From NCBI RefSeq assembly GCF_000716875.1, contig NZ_JNWQ01000020.1:90791-154790 (forward strand): a DNA stretch of 64,000 nt, written 5' to 3'. The DNA is from Streptomyces novaecaesareae. Its GTDB lineage: Bacteria > Actinomycetota > Actinomycetes > Streptomycetales > Streptomycetaceae. This document shows, piece after piece, positions 28,701 through 37,231 of this stretch. The translations under genes were made by a program, and so were the position numbers. How positions within the stretch are numbered: position 1 is the stretch's first letter; every line of letters begins with the position of its first letter. The notes beneath the pieces are model-generated. The model ran no database searches, was not told where the DNA came from, and saw nothing but the letters and a program-made list of their open reading frames with translations.

Positions 28701-29930
28701 TCAGTCCACCAGGTCACGCACGACCGCGTCGGCCAGGAGCCGGCCCTGGAGGGTCAGGGCGGCGCGGCCCTGCTCGTAGGGCTCCGGGGCGAGGAGGCCG
28801 TCGGCGAGGGCCCGGTCGGCGGCCTTGCGGCCGGTGGCGGTGAGGAGGTCGAGGCGCACGCCCTCCACCAGGCGCAGCTCCAGCAGGATGCGCTCGACGC
28901 GGCGGTCCTCGTCCGCCAGGACCTCGCGGCCCAGCCCCGGGCTGCGGCCCTCGGCGAGGGCCCGGGCGTAGGCGGCGGGGTGCTTGGCGTTCCACCAGCG
29001 GACGCCGCCGACGTGGCTGTGGGCGCCCGGGCCGGCGCCCCACCAGTCGGCGCCGGTCCAGTACAGCTCGTTGTGGCGGCAGCGGCCCTCGGGGGTGGTG
29101 GCCCAGTTGGAGACCTCGTACCAGTGGTAGCCGGCGGCGGCGAGCGCCTGCTCGGCGATGAGGTAGCGGTCGGCGTGCACGTCGTCGTCGATCATCGGCA
29201 GTTCGCCGCGCTTGACCCGGGCGGCGAGCCGGGTGCCGTCCTCGACGATCAGGGAGTACGCGGAGACGTGGTCGGGCCCGGCGCCGATGGCGGCGTCCAG
29301 GGAGGCCCGCCAGTCGTCGTCGGACTCGCCGGGGGTGCCGTAGATGAGGTCGAGGTTGACGTGCTCGAACCCGGCCGCGCGGGCCTCGGCGACGCAGGCC
29401 TCGGGGCGGCCCGGGGTGTGGTGGCGGTCGAGCAGCTGCAGCACGTGGGGCCGGGCGCTCTGCATGCCGAAGGAGATCCGGTTGTAGCCGCCCTCGCGCA
29501 GTTCGGCCAGGTACGCCGGGTCGACGGACTCCGGGTTGGCCTCGGTGGTGACCTCGGCGCCGTCGGCGAGCCCGAACTCCTCGCGGATCGCGGCGAGCAT
29601 CTTCACCAGGTCCCGGGCGGGCAGCAGGGTGGGGGTGCCGCCGCCGAGGAAGACGGTCCGGACGGGCAGGTCGACGGAGCCGAGCACCTTCCGGGCGAGC
29701 CGGATCTCGGCGACCACGTTGTCCGCGTACGTCTCCTGGGAGGCGACGGCCCCGGCGGAGCGCAGCTCGGTGGCGGTGTAGGTGTTGAAGTCGCAGTAGC
29801 CGCAGCGGCTGGCGCAGTACGGCACGTGCAGGTAGAAGCCGAACGGCCGCCGGCCGAGCCCGTCGAGGGCGTGTGCGGGCAGGGAACCGTCGGACGGCAC
29901 CGGTTCGCCGTCGGGGAGTGCGGAGGGCAT
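28701..29930 (-). CDS. hemW: Radical SAM heme chaperone HemW
   Basis: 409 aa. The radical-SAM cluster motif is C-A-S-R-C-G-Y-C (HemW type C-x3-C-x2-C with an additional Cys) near residue 38. G-G-G-T-P-T-L-L, N-P-E-S-V-D, S-F-G-M-Q-S and a C-terminal HemN domain follow. HemW delivers heme, rather than acting as coproporphyrinogen dehydrogenase. It is in the hrcA-lepA neighbourhood typical of actinobacteria. Confidence 0.9.
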   Translation of the reverse strand: MPSALPDGEPVPSDGSLPAHALDGLGRRPFGFYLHVPYCASRCGYCDFNTYTATELRSAGAVASQETYADNVVAEIRLARKVLGSVDLPVRTVFLGGGTPTLLPARDLVKMLAAIREEFGLADGAEVTTEANPESVDPAYLAELREGGYNRISFGMQSARPHVLQLLDRHHTPGRPEACVAEARAAGFEHVNLDLIYGTPGESDDDWRASLDAAIGAGPDHVSAYSLIVEDGTRLAARVKRGELPMIDDDVHADRYLIAEQALAAAGYHWYEVSNWATTPEGRCRHNELYWTGADWWGAGPGAHSHVGGVRWWNAKHPAAYARALAEGRSPGLGREVLADEDRRVERILLELRLVEGVRLDLLTATGRKAADRALADGLLAPEPYEQGRAALTLQGRLLADAVVRDLVD

Positions 29931-29939
29931 GACCCCATT

Positions 29940-29980
29940 GTCCCGTACGGCCCGGGCGTTCCCCGCGGGCCGTACGGGAC
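29940..29980 (-). terminator. Terminator between acyl-CoA ligase and hemW
   Basis: Perfect 15-bp stem (29940-29954 with 29966-29980), loop of 11 bp. It lies directly after the ligase stop and within 10 bp of the hemW start codon, so hemW must be transcribed from inside or beyond it. Confidence 0.78.
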
Positions 29981-29988
29981 GGGAGGGC

Positions 29989-31911
29989 TCAGGCCTCGTT
30001 GGCGCCCGCGTACATCGCGCTGACGGCGTCGGCGTAGGTCCGCTCGACCACCGGGCGCTTGATCTTCAGGCTCGGGGTGAGCTCGCCGTGCTCGATGTCG
30101 AGGTCGCGCGGCAGCAGGTGGAACTTCTTGATCGTCTGCCAGCGCTGAAGCCCCGCGTTGAGCCGCTTCACGAAGCCCTCGATCAGCTCGTGGACGGCCG
30201 GCTCGGCGGCCAGCTCGGCGTACGACTTCCCGGCCAGGCCGTGCTCGGCGGCCCAGGGCATCAGGACCGCCTCGTCCAGGCCGATCAGCGCGGTGCAGAA
30301 GTTGCGGCCGTTGCCGATCACCAGGATGTTGCTGACGAACGGGCAGACCGCCTTGAACCGGCCCTCGACCTCGCTGGGCGCCACGTACTTGCCGCCGGAG
30401 GTCTTGAACAGGTCCTTCTTGCGGTCGGTGATCCGCAGGAAGCCGTCCGGGCTGAGCTCGCCGATGTCCTCGGTGTGGAACCAGCCGTCCGGCTCCAGCA
30501 CCTCGGCGGTCTTCTCCGGCAGGTTGTGGTAGCCGCGCATGACGCCCGGGCCGCGCAGCAGGATCTCGCCGTCCTCGGCGATCCGCACCTCGGTGCCGGG
30601 CAGCGGGCGGCCCACCGTGCCGATCCGCACGTCCTCCTCGCGGTTGACGCAGGAGCCGGCGCTGGTCTCGCTCAGGCCGTAGCCCTCCAGGATCGGCACC
30701 CCGGCGCCGAGGAAGAAGTAGCCGATCTCCGGGGCGAGCGCGGCACTGCCGGAGACGGCGCCGCGCAGCCGGCCGCCGAAGGCCACCCGGATCTTCGCGT
30801 ACACCAGCTTGTCGGCCAGCGCGTGCTGCACCCGCAGGCCCAGCGGGGCGGTGCCGGTGCCGGTGGCGATCCGGCTCTCCTGGACGGCCCGGGCGTGCTC
30901 GCGGGCGACCTTGGCGGCCCACAGGAAGATCTTGTACTTGGCGCCGCCCTCGGCCCGGGCCTTGCCCGCGATGCCGTTGTAGACCTTCTCGAAGATGCGC
31001 GGCGCCGAGGCCATCACGGTCGGCCGGATCACCGGCAGGTTGTGGATGATCCGGTCCACCCGGCCGTCCACCGCCATCACGTGGCCGGTGGCGATCTGCC
31101 CGGAGATCAGCGTCTTGCCGAACACGTGCGACAGCGGCAGCCACATGAACTGCACGTCGTCGGAGCGCAGCAGCCCGCTGGACTCCTGCGCCCGGCCCTC
31201 GTACGCCCAGCAGTCGTGCACCAGGCGCACGCCCTTGGGGCGGCCGGTGGTGCCGGAGGTGTAGATCAGGGTGGCCAGCTGCTCCTTGCCGAGCCCGTCG
31301 ACGGCCTTCTCCACCGCGTCCGGGTGCTGCTCCAGGTACTCGGCGCCGCGCTGCTCCAGCTCGGCGAGGGTGAGCAGCTCCAGGCCGGCCGTCTCCGGGG
31401 CACCGTCGGGGGCGTCGAACAGGACGACCGTGCGCAGCTCGGGCAGCTTCTCGATCTGCTCGACGGCCTTGGCCAGCTGGGCGGCGTTCTCCGCGAACAG
31501 CGCCCGGGAGCCCGAGTCGGAGAGGATGAACGCGGTCTCGTCCGCGTTGGTGCTCGGGTAGACGGTCGTGATCGCGGCGCCGGCGCACATGGCGCCGAGG
31601 TCGGCGAGGATCCACTCGATCCGGGTGGAGGCGGCCAGGGCGACCCGGTCCTCCGGCCGGATGCCGAGCGCCATCAGGCCGGCGGCCACCGCCTTGACCC
31701 TGGTCGCGGTCTGCGCCCAGGTCAGCGAGCGCCACTGCTCGGCGCCGGGCGCGCCGTCCGCGGCCTGGTCGTCGACCGGTGCGGGGTGGCGGTAGGCCTC
31801 GGCGTTCGGGGTCGCGGCGACCCGCTCCAGGAACAGGTGGGCGACGGAGGCGGGGCGCCCGGCGACGAGGTCGGGCCTGCCGGAGTCGATCAGGGACTGC
31901 GCGGAACTCAA
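29989..31911 (-). CDS. Long-chain fatty acid--CoA ligase
   Basis: 640 aa ANL-superfamily enzyme that adenylates a fatty acid and couples it to CoA. AMP-binding P-loop T-L-I-Y-T-S-G-T-T-G-R-P-K-G-V near 228-242, Y-G-L-S-E-T near 425, and the hinge region D-R-K-K-D-L-F-K-T-S-G-G-K-Y-V are present. The start is TTG 31911, judged from an ideal GGAGGT 6 bases upstream. Divergent from the ABC exporter; the shared 357-bp gap is described separately. Confidence 0.9.
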   Translation of the reverse strand: MSSAQSLIDSGRPDLVAGRPASVAHLFLERVAATPNAEAYRHPAPVDDQAADGAPGAEQWRSLTWAQTATRVKAVAAGLMALGIRPEDRVALAASTRIEWILADLGAMCAGAAITTVYPSTNADETAFILSDSGSRALFAENAAQLAKAVEQIEKLPELRTVVLFDAPDGAPETAGLELLTLAELEQRGAEYLEQHPDAVEKAVDGLGKEQLATLIYTSGTTGRPKGVRLVHDCWAYEGRAQESSGLLRSDDVQFMWLPLSHVFGKTLISGQIATGHVMAVDGRVDRIIHNLPVIRPTVMASAPRIFEKVYNGIAGKARAEGGAKYKIFLWAAKVAREHARAVQESRIATGTGTAPLGLRVQHALADKLVYAKIRVAFGGRLRGAVSGSAALAPEIGYFFLGAGVPILEGYGLSETSAGSCVNREEDVRIGTVGRPLPGTEVRIAEDGEILLRGPGVMRGYHNLPEKTAEVLEPDGWFHTEDIGELSPDGFLRITDRKKDLFKTSGGKYVAPSEVEGRFKAVCPFVSNILVIGNGRNFCTALIGLDEAVLMPWAAEHGLAGKSYAELAAEPAVHELIEGFVKRLNAGLQRWQTIKKFHLLPRDLDIEHGELTPSLKIKRPVVERTYADAVSAMYAGANEA

Positions 31912-32268
31912 CGAGGACCTCCGGGGGCGGGTGGCCGTCTGAGGGATTGTTCGCGGCGTCCGTGGGGGCGGTCGCCGGGCCCCGGTTCACGCGGACGGTA
32001 CCGGTCGGTAACAAGGGGGCAATCAGCAGCCTAGGGGGAAACCGGTCATTCCGTAAGAGGGCGACGCCTCCTGGCACGCCCCCACCCCACCGGTGACCGC
32101 ACCCCGCCACCCGCCGCACCCCGCGGCGGCACCGGCCGCCGGACCTTCCGGACCGTTCGGCAAAAGCCCGGCAATCCCCCGGTTCCCGCACGCCGAATGG
32201 CTCGTACGACGCTACAGAACAACGAGAATCGGGGTGCGAACCCGACCGGCGACGACAAGAGTGTGCTA
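31912..32268. promoter_or_regulatory. Divergent control region, ligase/ABC exporter
   Basis: 357 bp without a gene. For the ligase (minus) a candidate promoter is TTGCCC-N16-TACCGT. For the ABC operon no strong -35/-10 pair is evident. An in-frame extension of the exporter gene exists back to 32197 (M-A-R-T-T-L), but homology starts later. No operator recognised. Confidence 0.4.
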
Positions 32269-34002
32269 GTGCTGATCAGACTGCTCCGGGCGTACCTGCG
32301 CCCCTACTCCCGACCGATCACCCTGCTGGTGGTACTCCAGCTGGTGTCCACCCTCGCGGCGCTCTACCTGCCCACGCTCAACGCCGACATCATCGACCAA
32401 GGCGTGGTCAAGGGCGACACCGGCTACATCCTGCGCGTCGGCGGGGTGATGATCGGCGTGACCGTCCTCCAGGCGCTCTGCTCGATCGGCGCCGTCTTCA
32501 TCGGCGCCCGCGTCGCCATGGCCTTCGGCCGGGACGTCCGCGCCGCCGTCTTCGACCGGGTGCAGAGCTTCTCCGCCCGCGAGGTCGGCCAGTTCGGCGC
32601 GCCCTCCCTGATCACCCGCACCACCAACGACGTCCAACAGGTCCAGATGCTCGCCCTGATGAGCTTCACCCTCATGGTGGCCGCACCCATCATGTGCGTC
32701 GGCGGCATCATCATGGCGCTCAACCAGGACGTCCCGCTCTCCGGCCTGCTGCTCGCCGTCATCCCCGCCCTCGCCGTCGTCGTCATCCTGCTGGTCCGCG
32801 CGCTGCGCCCCAAGTTCCGCAGCATGCAGACGAAGATCGACACGGTGAACCGCGTCCTGCGCGAACAGATCACCGGCATCCGGGTCATCCGGGCCTTCGT
32901 CAAGGACGACCAGGAACAGGCCCGCTTCGCCGACGCCAACGAGGACCTCACCGACGTCGCCCGCCGCGTCGGCCGCCTGATGTCCGTCATGTTCCCGGCC
33001 GTCATGCTCGTCGTGAACGTCTCCAGCGTCGCCGTGCTCTGGTTCGGCGCCCACCGCATCGCCGACCACGACATGGAGATCGGCGCGCTCACCGCCTTCC
33101 TCTCCTACCTGATGCAGATCCTGATGAGCGTCATGATGGCCACCTTCATGTTCATGATGGTGCCGCGCGCCGAAGTCTGCGCCGAACGCGTCCAGGAAGT
33201 CCTCGGCACCGAATCCAGCGTCGTCCCGCCCACCGCGCCCGTCACCGAACTGGCCCGCCGCGGCCACCTCGAACTGCGCGACGTCGACTTCCGCTACCCC
33301 GGCGCCGAGGCCTCCGTCCTGCGCGGCATCGACCTCACCGCCCGCCCCGGCGAGACCACCGCCATCATCGGCTCCACCGGCAGCGGCAAGTCCACCCTGC
33401 TCGGCCTCGTCCCCCGCCTCTTCGACGCCACCTCCGGCCGGGTCCTGCTGGACGGCGTCGACGTGCGCGAACTCGCCGCCGACACCATCGCCGAGCACGT
33501 CGGCATCGTCCCGCAGAAGCCCTACCTGTTCTCCGGCACCGTCGCCAGCAACCTCCGCTACGGCCGGCCCGACGCCACCGACGAGGAACTCTGGCACGCC
33601 CTGGAGACCGCCCAGGCCAAGGAGTTCGTCGAAAAGCTCCCCGAAGGCCTCGACGCCCCCATCGCCCAGGGCGGCAGCAACGTCTCCGGCGGCCAGCGCC
33701 AACGCCTCGCCATCGCCCGGGCCCTCGTCCGCAAACCCTCCGTCTACCTCTTCGACGACTCCTTCTCCGCGCTCGACTACGCCACCGACGCCCGGCTGCG
33801 CAAGGCCCTCGCCCGCGAGACCGCCGACGCCACCGTCCTGATCGTCGCCCAGCGCGTGTCCACCATCCGCGACGCCGACCGGATCATCGTCCTCGACGAG
33901 GGCGCCGTCGTCGGCACCGGCACCCACCACGAGCTGATGGCCGACAACCCGACGTACCGGGAGATCGTGCTCTCCCAGCTCACCGAGCAGGAGGCGGCGT
34001 GA
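32269..34002 (+). CDS. ABC exporter half-transporter A (permease-ATPase)
   Basis: 577 aa from GTG 32269 (V-L-I-R-L-L-R-A-Y-L-R-P-Y), where family similarity begins; an upstream ATG at 32197 would add 24 residues. Six-helix type I exporter domain, then an ATPase with Walker A G-S-T-G-S-G-K-S-T, signature N-V-S-G-G-Q-R-Q-R and Walker B Y-L-F-D-D-S-F-S-A-L. The residue after Walker B is Asp, not the usual Glu, so this is probably the degenerate catalytic site of a heterodimer. GTGA overlap with the next gene. Substrate unknown (drug/lipid class). Confidence 0.88.
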   Translation: MLIRLLRAYLRPYSRPITLLVVLQLVSTLAALYLPTLNADIIDQGVVKGDTGYILRVGGVMIGVTVLQALCSIGAVFIGARVAMAFGRDVRAAVFDRVQSFSAREVGQFGAPSLITRTTNDVQQVQMLALMSFTLMVAAPIMCVGGIIMALNQDVPLSGLLLAVIPALAVVVILLVRALRPKFRSMQTKIDTVNRVLREQITGIRVIRAFVKDDQEQARFADANEDLTDVARRVGRLMSVMFPAVMLVVNVSSVAVLWFGAHRIADHDMEIGALTAFLSYLMQILMSVMMATFMFMMVPRAEVCAERVQEVLGTESSVVPPTAPVTELARRGHLELRDVDFRYPGAEASVLRGIDLTARPGETTAIIGSTGSGKSTLLGLVPRLFDATSGRVLLDGVDVRELAADTIAEHVGIVPQKPYLFSGTVASNLRYGRPDATDEELWHALETAQAKEFVEKLPEGLDAPIAQGGSNVSGGQRQRLAIARALVRKPSVYLFDDSFSALDYATDARLRKALARETADATVLIVAQRVSTIRDADRIIVLDEGAVVGTGTHHELMADNPTYREIVLSQLTEQEAA

Positions 34003-36083
34003 CCACCCCCGGAAAGTCCCCGACGGGCGCTGCGAAGGCCGACCTGACGAAGGTCGGCGCTGCGAAGGCCGACCTGACGAAGGCCGGCGCTGCGAAGGCC
34101 GACCCGAAGAAGGCCGACGCCGACCTGCCCAGCGACTCCCAGGCCGCCGCCGCCCGCCGCGGCCCCGCCGGCCCGGGCCGCTTCATGGGCGGCCAGGGCA
34201 CCGAGAAGTCCATGGACTTCAAGGGCTCCGGCAAACGCGTCCTCGGCCTGCTGCGCCCCGAACGCACCCTCCTCATCGGCGTCCTGCTCCTCGGCGTACT
34301 CGGCATCGGCTGCGCCGTCATCGGCCCCAAGATCCTCGGCGACGCCACCGACCTGATCTTCGCCGGCGTCATCGGCGCCCGCTTCCAGCCCGGCACCACC
34401 AAGGCCCAGGTCATCGACGGGCTGCGCGCCCACGGCGAGGGCGGCGTCGCCGACCTGCTCTCCGCCGTCGACTTCACCCCCGGCCAGGGCATGGACTTCG
34501 ACGCCATCGGCACCATCCTGCTCTGGGTGCTCGGCATCTACGTCGCCTCCGCCGTCTTCGGCATCTTCCAGGGCCGGCTCGCCACCAAGGCCATCCAGCT
34601 CGCCAGCTACCGGCTGCGCCAGGACGTCGAGGCCAAGCTCGCCCGGCTGCCGCTCAGCTACTTCGACAAGCAGCCGCGCGGCGAGGTGCTCAGCCGGGTC
34701 ACCAACGACATCGACAACATCGGCCAGTCCATGCAGCAGACCATGGGACAGGTCGTCAACTCGCTGCTCACCGTGGTCGGCGTGCTCGCGATGATGTTCT
34801 GGATCTCCCCGCTGCTCGCCGTGATCGCCCTGGTCTCGGTGCCGGTCTCGGTGGTCGTCGCCACCAAGGTCGGCAAGCGGGCGCAGCCGCAGTTCGTCCA
34901 GCAGTGGAAGTCCACCGGCCAACTCAACGCCCACGTCGAGGAGATGTACACCGGCCACACCCTGGTCACGGTGTTCGGCCGCCGACGCGAATCCGCCGAG
35001 ACCTTCCGCGAGCACAACGAGGCGCTGTACGAGGCCAGTTACAAGGCCCAGTTCATCTCCGGCATCATCCAGCCCGCGATGATGCTGATCGGCAACCTGC
35101 AGTACGTCCTGGTCGCGGTCGTCGGCGGCCTGCGGGTGGCCAGCGGCGCGCTGTCCATCGGCGACGTCCAGGCGTTCATCCAGTACTCGCGGCAGTTCAG
35201 CCAGCCGCTCACCCAGGTCGCCAGCATGGCCAACCTGGTGCAGTCCGGAGTCGCCTCCGCCGAGCGCGTCTTCGAACTGCTCGACGCCCCCGAACAGAGC
35301 CCCGAACCGGCCATGCCAGAGAAGCCGGACACCGTCCACGGCCGGGTCGCCTTCCAGGACGTCTCCTTCCGCTACGACCCCGACAAGCCGCTCATCGACG
35401 ACCTCTCGCTCAAGGTCGAACCCGGCCAGACCGTCGCCATCGTCGGCCCCACCGGCGCCGGCAAGACCACCCTCGTCAACCTGCTGATGCGGTTCTACGA
35501 GATCAACTCCGGACGGATCACCCTCGACGGGGTGGACATCGCCGCGATGTCCCGCGAGGACCTGCGCTCCGGCATCGGCATGGTCCTCCAGGACACCTGG
35601 CTGTTCGGCGGCAGCATCGCCGACAACATCGCCTACGGCTCCCAGGGCGCCACCCGCGAACAGGTCGTCGACGCCGCCAAGGCCGCCCACGTCGACCGCT
35701 TCGTCCGCACCCTGCCCGACGGCTACGACACCGTCATCGACGACGACGGCGCCGGCGTCAGCACCGGCGAGAAGCAGCTGATCACCATCGCCCGGGCCTT
35801 CCTCGCCCAACCGTCCATCCTGGTCCTGGACGAGGCGACCAGCTCCGTCGACACCCGCACCGAGGTGCTGATCCAGCGGGCCATGGCCCGGCTGCGCACC
35901 GGCCGCACCAGCTTCGTGATCGCCCACCGGCTCTCCACCATCCGGGACGCCGACGTGATCCTGGTGATGGAGAACGGGTCGATCGTGGAACAGGGCTCGC
36001 ACGACGAGCTGATCGCCGCCGGCGGCGCCTACGCCCGGCTCTACCAGGCGCAGTTCGCGGAGGCCGTGGCCGAGGTGGACTGA
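33999..36083 (+). CDS. ABC exporter half-transporter B (permease-ATPase)
   Basis: 694 aa from GTG 33999, overlapping the partner's stop by 4 bp. About 65 N-terminal residues precede the membrane domain and contain three 10-residue repeats (G-A-A-K-A-D-L-T-K-V type). A six-helix exporter domain is followed by an ATPase with Walker A G-P-T-G-A-G-K-T-T and signature G-V-S-T-G-E-K-Q-L; Walker B ends L-V-L-D-E-A with catalytic Glu. The signature is S-T-G-E rather than S-G-G-Q. Together with the partner's missing Glu this is the usual asymmetry of a heterodimer. Export substrate unknown. Confidence 0.88.
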   Translation: MTTPGKSPTGAAKADLTKVGAAKADLTKAGAAKADPKKADADLPSDSQAAAARRGPAGPGRFMGGQGTEKSMDFKGSGKRVLGLLRPERTLLIGVLLLGVLGIGCAVIGPKILGDATDLIFAGVIGARFQPGTTKAQVIDGLRAHGEGGVADLLSAVDFTPGQGMDFDAIGTILLWVLGIYVASAVFGIFQGRLATKAIQLASYRLRQDVEAKLARLPLSYFDKQPRGEVLSRVTNDIDNIGQSMQQTMGQVVNSLLTVVGVLAMMFWISPLLAVIALVSVPVSVVVATKVGKRAQPQFVQQWKSTGQLNAHVEEMYTGHTLVTVFGRRRESAETFREHNEALYEASYKAQFISGIIQPAMMLIGNLQYVLVAVVGGLRVASGALSIGDVQAFIQYSRQFSQPLTQVASMANLVQSGVASAERVFELLDAPEQSPEPAMPEKPDTVHGRVAFQDVSFRYDPDKPLIDDLSLKVEPGQTVAIVGPTGAGKTTLVNLLMRFYEINSGRITLDGVDIAAMSREDLRSGIGMVLQDTWLFGGSIADNIAYGSQGATREQVVDAAKAAHVDRFVRTLPDGYDTVIDDDGAGVSTGEKQLITIARAFLAQPSILVLDEATSSVDTRTEVLIQRAMARLRTGRTSFVIAHRLSTIRDADVILVMENGSIVEQGSHDELIAAGGAYARLYQAQFAEAVAEVD
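34026..34115 (+). repeat. Three 30-bp in-frame tandem repeats
   Basis: Copies at 34026-34055, 34056-34085 and 34086-34115 encode G-A-A-K-A-D-(L/P)-(T/K)-K-(V/A). The Lys/Ala-rich cytoplasmic N-terminal tail precedes the ABC membrane domain. The first two copies differ in one base; the third has diverged more. Confidence 0.88.
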
Positions 36084-36100
36084 CCCGGCGCCACGCGACG

Positions 36101-36130
36101 GGCCGGGGCGGGACCTTCCGCCCCGGCCCT
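36101..36130 (+). terminator. Terminator after the ABC exporter operon
   Basis: Perfect 12-bp GC stem (36101-36112 with 36119-36130), loop GACCTT, 18 bp after the stop. Confidence 0.8.
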
Positions 36131-36168
36131 TCGTGTCCGTACGCCCTTCGCTCCCCGCACCCCCGGTC

Positions 36169-36198
36169 TTCGCAACGCCCGCCGACGGGCGCTACCTT
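36169..36198 (+). promoter_or_regulatory. Candidate promoter giving a leaderless sigma-factor mRNA
   Basis: TTCGCA (36169-36174) - 18 bp - TACCTT (36193-36198). The GTG start at 36205 lies 7 bases after the -10, so transcription may start at the start codon. No Shine-Dalgarno is present, which fits leaderless translation. Confidence 0.45.
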
Positions 36199-36204
36199 GG
36201 GCCC

Positions 36205-37122
36205 GTGACCGACGACCGCGCCCCGGCCCCGCACACCCCGGACGCCTTCGAGGCGAACCGCCGCTACCTGGGCTCGGTCGCCTACCGGCTGCTCGGCTCC
36301 TTCACCGACGCCGAGGACGTCCTGCAGGACGCCTGGCTGCGCTGGCAGGCCGCCGACCGCGCCACCGTCGCCGACCCGCGTGCCTTCCTCACCACCGTCG
36401 TCACCCGGCTCTGCTACGACCAGCTCGGCTCCGCCCGGGCCCGCCGGGAGGCCTACTACGGCGAGTGGCTGCCCGAACCCGCCGTCTCCTACGCCGACGG
36501 CCCGGACACCCCCGCCGAACTCGCCGAACGCGGCGAGTCCGTCTCGCTCGCCCTGCTCGCCGTCCTGGAGCAGCTCTCCCCCGCCGAACGGGCCGCCTTC
36601 GTGCTGCACGACGTCTTCGCGGTCGGCTTCGAGGACATCGCCGCCTCCCTGGACCGCACCCCGGACGCCACCCGCCAACTCGCCTCCCGGGCCCGCCGCC
36701 GGGTCAAGGACGGCAGCCGGCACCCCGGCGCCGCCGACCCGGCCGAACACCGCCGGGCCGTCGAGGCCTTCGCCTCCGCCAGCACCCGGGGCGACATCCT
36801 CGGCCTGATGGAGGTCCTCGACCCCGACGTCGTCTGGCACGCCGACGGCGGCGGCATCGTCCGCGCCGCCGCCCGCCCGGTACGGGGCGCCGACAAGGTG
36901 GCCCGCCTGGTCGCCGGCCTGGTCACCAAGTGGTTCACCCCCGACCTGGGGATCGGCCCCGCCGTGGTCAACGGCGAACCGGGACTGGTCTGGTACGAGC
37001 ACGCCACCGGCGCCGTCGGCGGCGTGCTCGCCTTCACCGTCACCGACGGACGGATCACCGAGGCGTACGTCGTGGTCAACCCCGAGAAGCTCGGCCGGAT
37101 CAGCCCGGTCACGACCCCCTGA
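36205..37122 (+). CDS. ECF41-type RNA polymerase sigma factor
   Basis: 305 aa. Sigma-2 (Y-L-G-S-V-A-Y-R-L-L-G-S-F-T-D-A-E-D-V-L-Q-D) and sigma-4 (L-S-P-A-E-R-A-A-F-V-L-H-D-V-F) domains are followed by a ~120-residue SnoaL-like extension containing W-H-A-D-G-G-G and V-V-N-P-E-K-L. These match the D-G-G-G and N-P-D-K-L motifs that define ECF41, where the extension replaces an anti-sigma factor. It lies 109 bp upstream of an FAD oxidoreductase, the type of neighbour usual for ECF41. Start GTG 36205. Confidence 0.9.
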   Translation: MTDDRAPAPHTPDAFEANRRYLGSVAYRLLGSFTDAEDVLQDAWLRWQAADRATVADPRAFLTTVVTRLCYDQLGSARARREAYYGEWLPEPAVSYADGPDTPAELAERGESVSLALLAVLEQLSPAERAAFVLHDVFAVGFEDIAASLDRTPDATRQLASRARRRVKDGSRHPGAADPAEHRRAVEAFASASTRGDILGLMEVLDPDVVWHADGGGIVRAAARPVRGADKVARLVAGLVTKWFTPDLGIGPAVVNGEPGLVWYEHATGAVGGVLAFTVTDGRITEAYVVVNPEKLGRISPVTTP

Positions 37123-37154
37123 CCTGAGCCCCACGAGGCTGTGACGCAGGTCAC

Positions 37155-37181
37155 GGTCACATCCCGACCGGCCGCGTCGTC
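37155..37181 (+). promoter_or_regulatory. ECF41-type promoter for the oxidoreductase
   Basis: GGTCACA (37155-37161) - 16 bp - CGTC (37178-37181). The published ECF41 promoter is TGTCACA -N16- CGTC; this fits except the first base. It lies 51 bp before the oxidoreductase ATG, directly after the sigma gene. Confidence 0.72.
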
Positions 37182-37231
37182 CCCTTCCCGAACAGCGCCC
37201 CACGAGGGCGCACGGAACGGAGGCGGACGAG

